DNA from: Actinomycetota bacterium
GTDB lineage: Bacteria > Actinomycetota > Actinomycetes > Actinomycetales > Cellulomonadaceae
Direction: 5' to 3'
Length of the DNA stretch: 5,360 nt
Assembly (NCBI GenBank): GCA_018898235.1
Contig: JAHIJU010000009.1
Location: forward strand, 1 to 5,360
The notes beneath the pieces were generated by a model, which saw only the letters and a list, made by a program, of their open reading frames with translations, did not search any database and had not been told where the DNA came from. Below are positions 5,006 to 5,360 of this stretch, in pieces; position 1 is the stretch's first letter, and each line of letters starts with the position of its first letter. The position numbers and the translations under genes are program-made.

Positions 5006-5360
5006 ATGGGCGACATACCGATCTCGTACATCACGGGTCAGAACTCCGCGCCGGGCCCGGCATCCAAGCCGGCGACCAACACCCTCGACGGGCAGGACTT
5101 CATGAACCTGCTCATCGCCCAGCTGAAGTACCAGGACCCGACCTCGCCGATGGACACCACGGCGATGATGCAGCAGAGCTCGACCCTGTCGATGGTCGAG
5201 CAGATGACCGCGATGGCCGACGACTCCGCCGAGTCGTTCGGGCTCCAGCAGCGGATGGCCGCGACCCAGCTCGTCGGCCAGAAGGTCACCTGGACCGACC
5301 CGACCACCAACGCCGCCACCAGCGGCGTCGTCACCTCGGTCTCCTACACCAGCGCCGGGT
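5006..5360 (+). CDS. flgD: Flagellar hook capping protein FlgD, N-terminal part (partial)
   Basis: FlgD is exported through the flagellar channel and forms the scaffold cap under which hook subunits (FlgE) polymerise. The frame is open from ATG 5006 to the window end, giving 118 residues. The family signature is clear: D-F-M-N-L-L-I-A-Q-L-K-Y-Q-D-P (31-45), followed by S-P-M-D-T, M-M-Q-Q and V-E-Q-M. F32-M-N-L-L36 falls on the F-x-x-x-hydrophobic gate-recognition motif at residues 36-40 of Salmonella FlgD (recalled sequence), and the extreme N-terminus has spaced hydrophobics (I4, I6, I9) as expected for an export signal. Residues about 88-118 (L-V-G-Q-K-V-T-W, then G-V-V-T-S-V) begin the C-terminal beta-rich cap domain, cut by the window edge. 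It follows fliK by 13 nt with its own strong ribosome site. In many flagellar operons flgE comes next, but that is outside the window. Confidence 0.96.
   Translation, partial: MGDIPISYITGQNSAPGPASKPATNTLDGQDFMNLLIAQLKYQDPTSPMDTTAMMQQSSTLSMVEQMTAMADDSAESFGLQQRMAATQLVGQKVTWTDPTTNAATSGVVTSVSYTSAG

Noticed and set aside
4990..5008. A promoter or terminator between fliK and flgD
   Set aside because: The gap is only 13 nt and holds just the ribosome-binding site; there is no room for or sign of either.
3238..5034. Long open frame on the - strand (598 codons) opposite fliK, plus a second one at 3483-4988
   Set aside because: Compositions are Gly/Arg- and Ala/Pro/Ser-rich with no recognisable domain. 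They mirror the GC-rich low-complexity fliK sequence, and the + strand has a clear Flg_hook domain and operon context.

Overview
The window is a piece of one flagellar (fli/flg) operon from a very GC-rich bacterium, read entirely on the + strand. Third codon positions are almost always G or C, and the gene order and protein styles fit a motile actinobacterium (Actinomycetota). I cannot name the genus from this piece alone.

Layout: 3' end of fliG (1-174), fliH (158-886), fliI (883-2211), fliJ (2208-2633), an NlpC/P60-family peptidoglycan endopeptidase (2630-3373), fliK (3370-4992) and the 5' part of flgD (5006-5360, open at the window end). Genes are packed with no spare space. fliG/fliH overlap by 17 bp, the next four junctions are 4-bp GTGA or ATGA overlaps, and only fliK/flgD has a gap (13 nt, holding a clear GGAGG). 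I see no promoter, terminator, RNA gene, mobile element or CRISPR array, and no intergenic stretch long enough to hide one.

How the parts work together: FliG is the rotor/switch protein that meets the stator. FliH, FliI and FliJ are the cytoplasmic ATPase complex of the flagellar type III export apparatus. FliK is the secreted hook-length ruler and specificity switch. FlgD is the hook cap/scaffold. The peptidase sits between the export ATPase genes and the hook genes, where Bacillus has ylxF. It has no Sec/Tat signal peptide but carries an N-terminal F-x-x-x-L motif like those in FliK and FlgD. The best inference is a peptidoglycan hydrolase sent out through the flagellar export channel to open the thick wall for the rod, a role played in Proteobacteria by the muramidase domain of FlgJ.

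Most of the window is conventional flagellar biology, and I do not see an unknown multi-gene system. The points most worth a second look are the peptidase and its likely export route, a Trp-less FliH with two F-x-P-L-hydrophobic motifs, and the repeat-built, polyampholytic then Pro/Ala-rich FliK.
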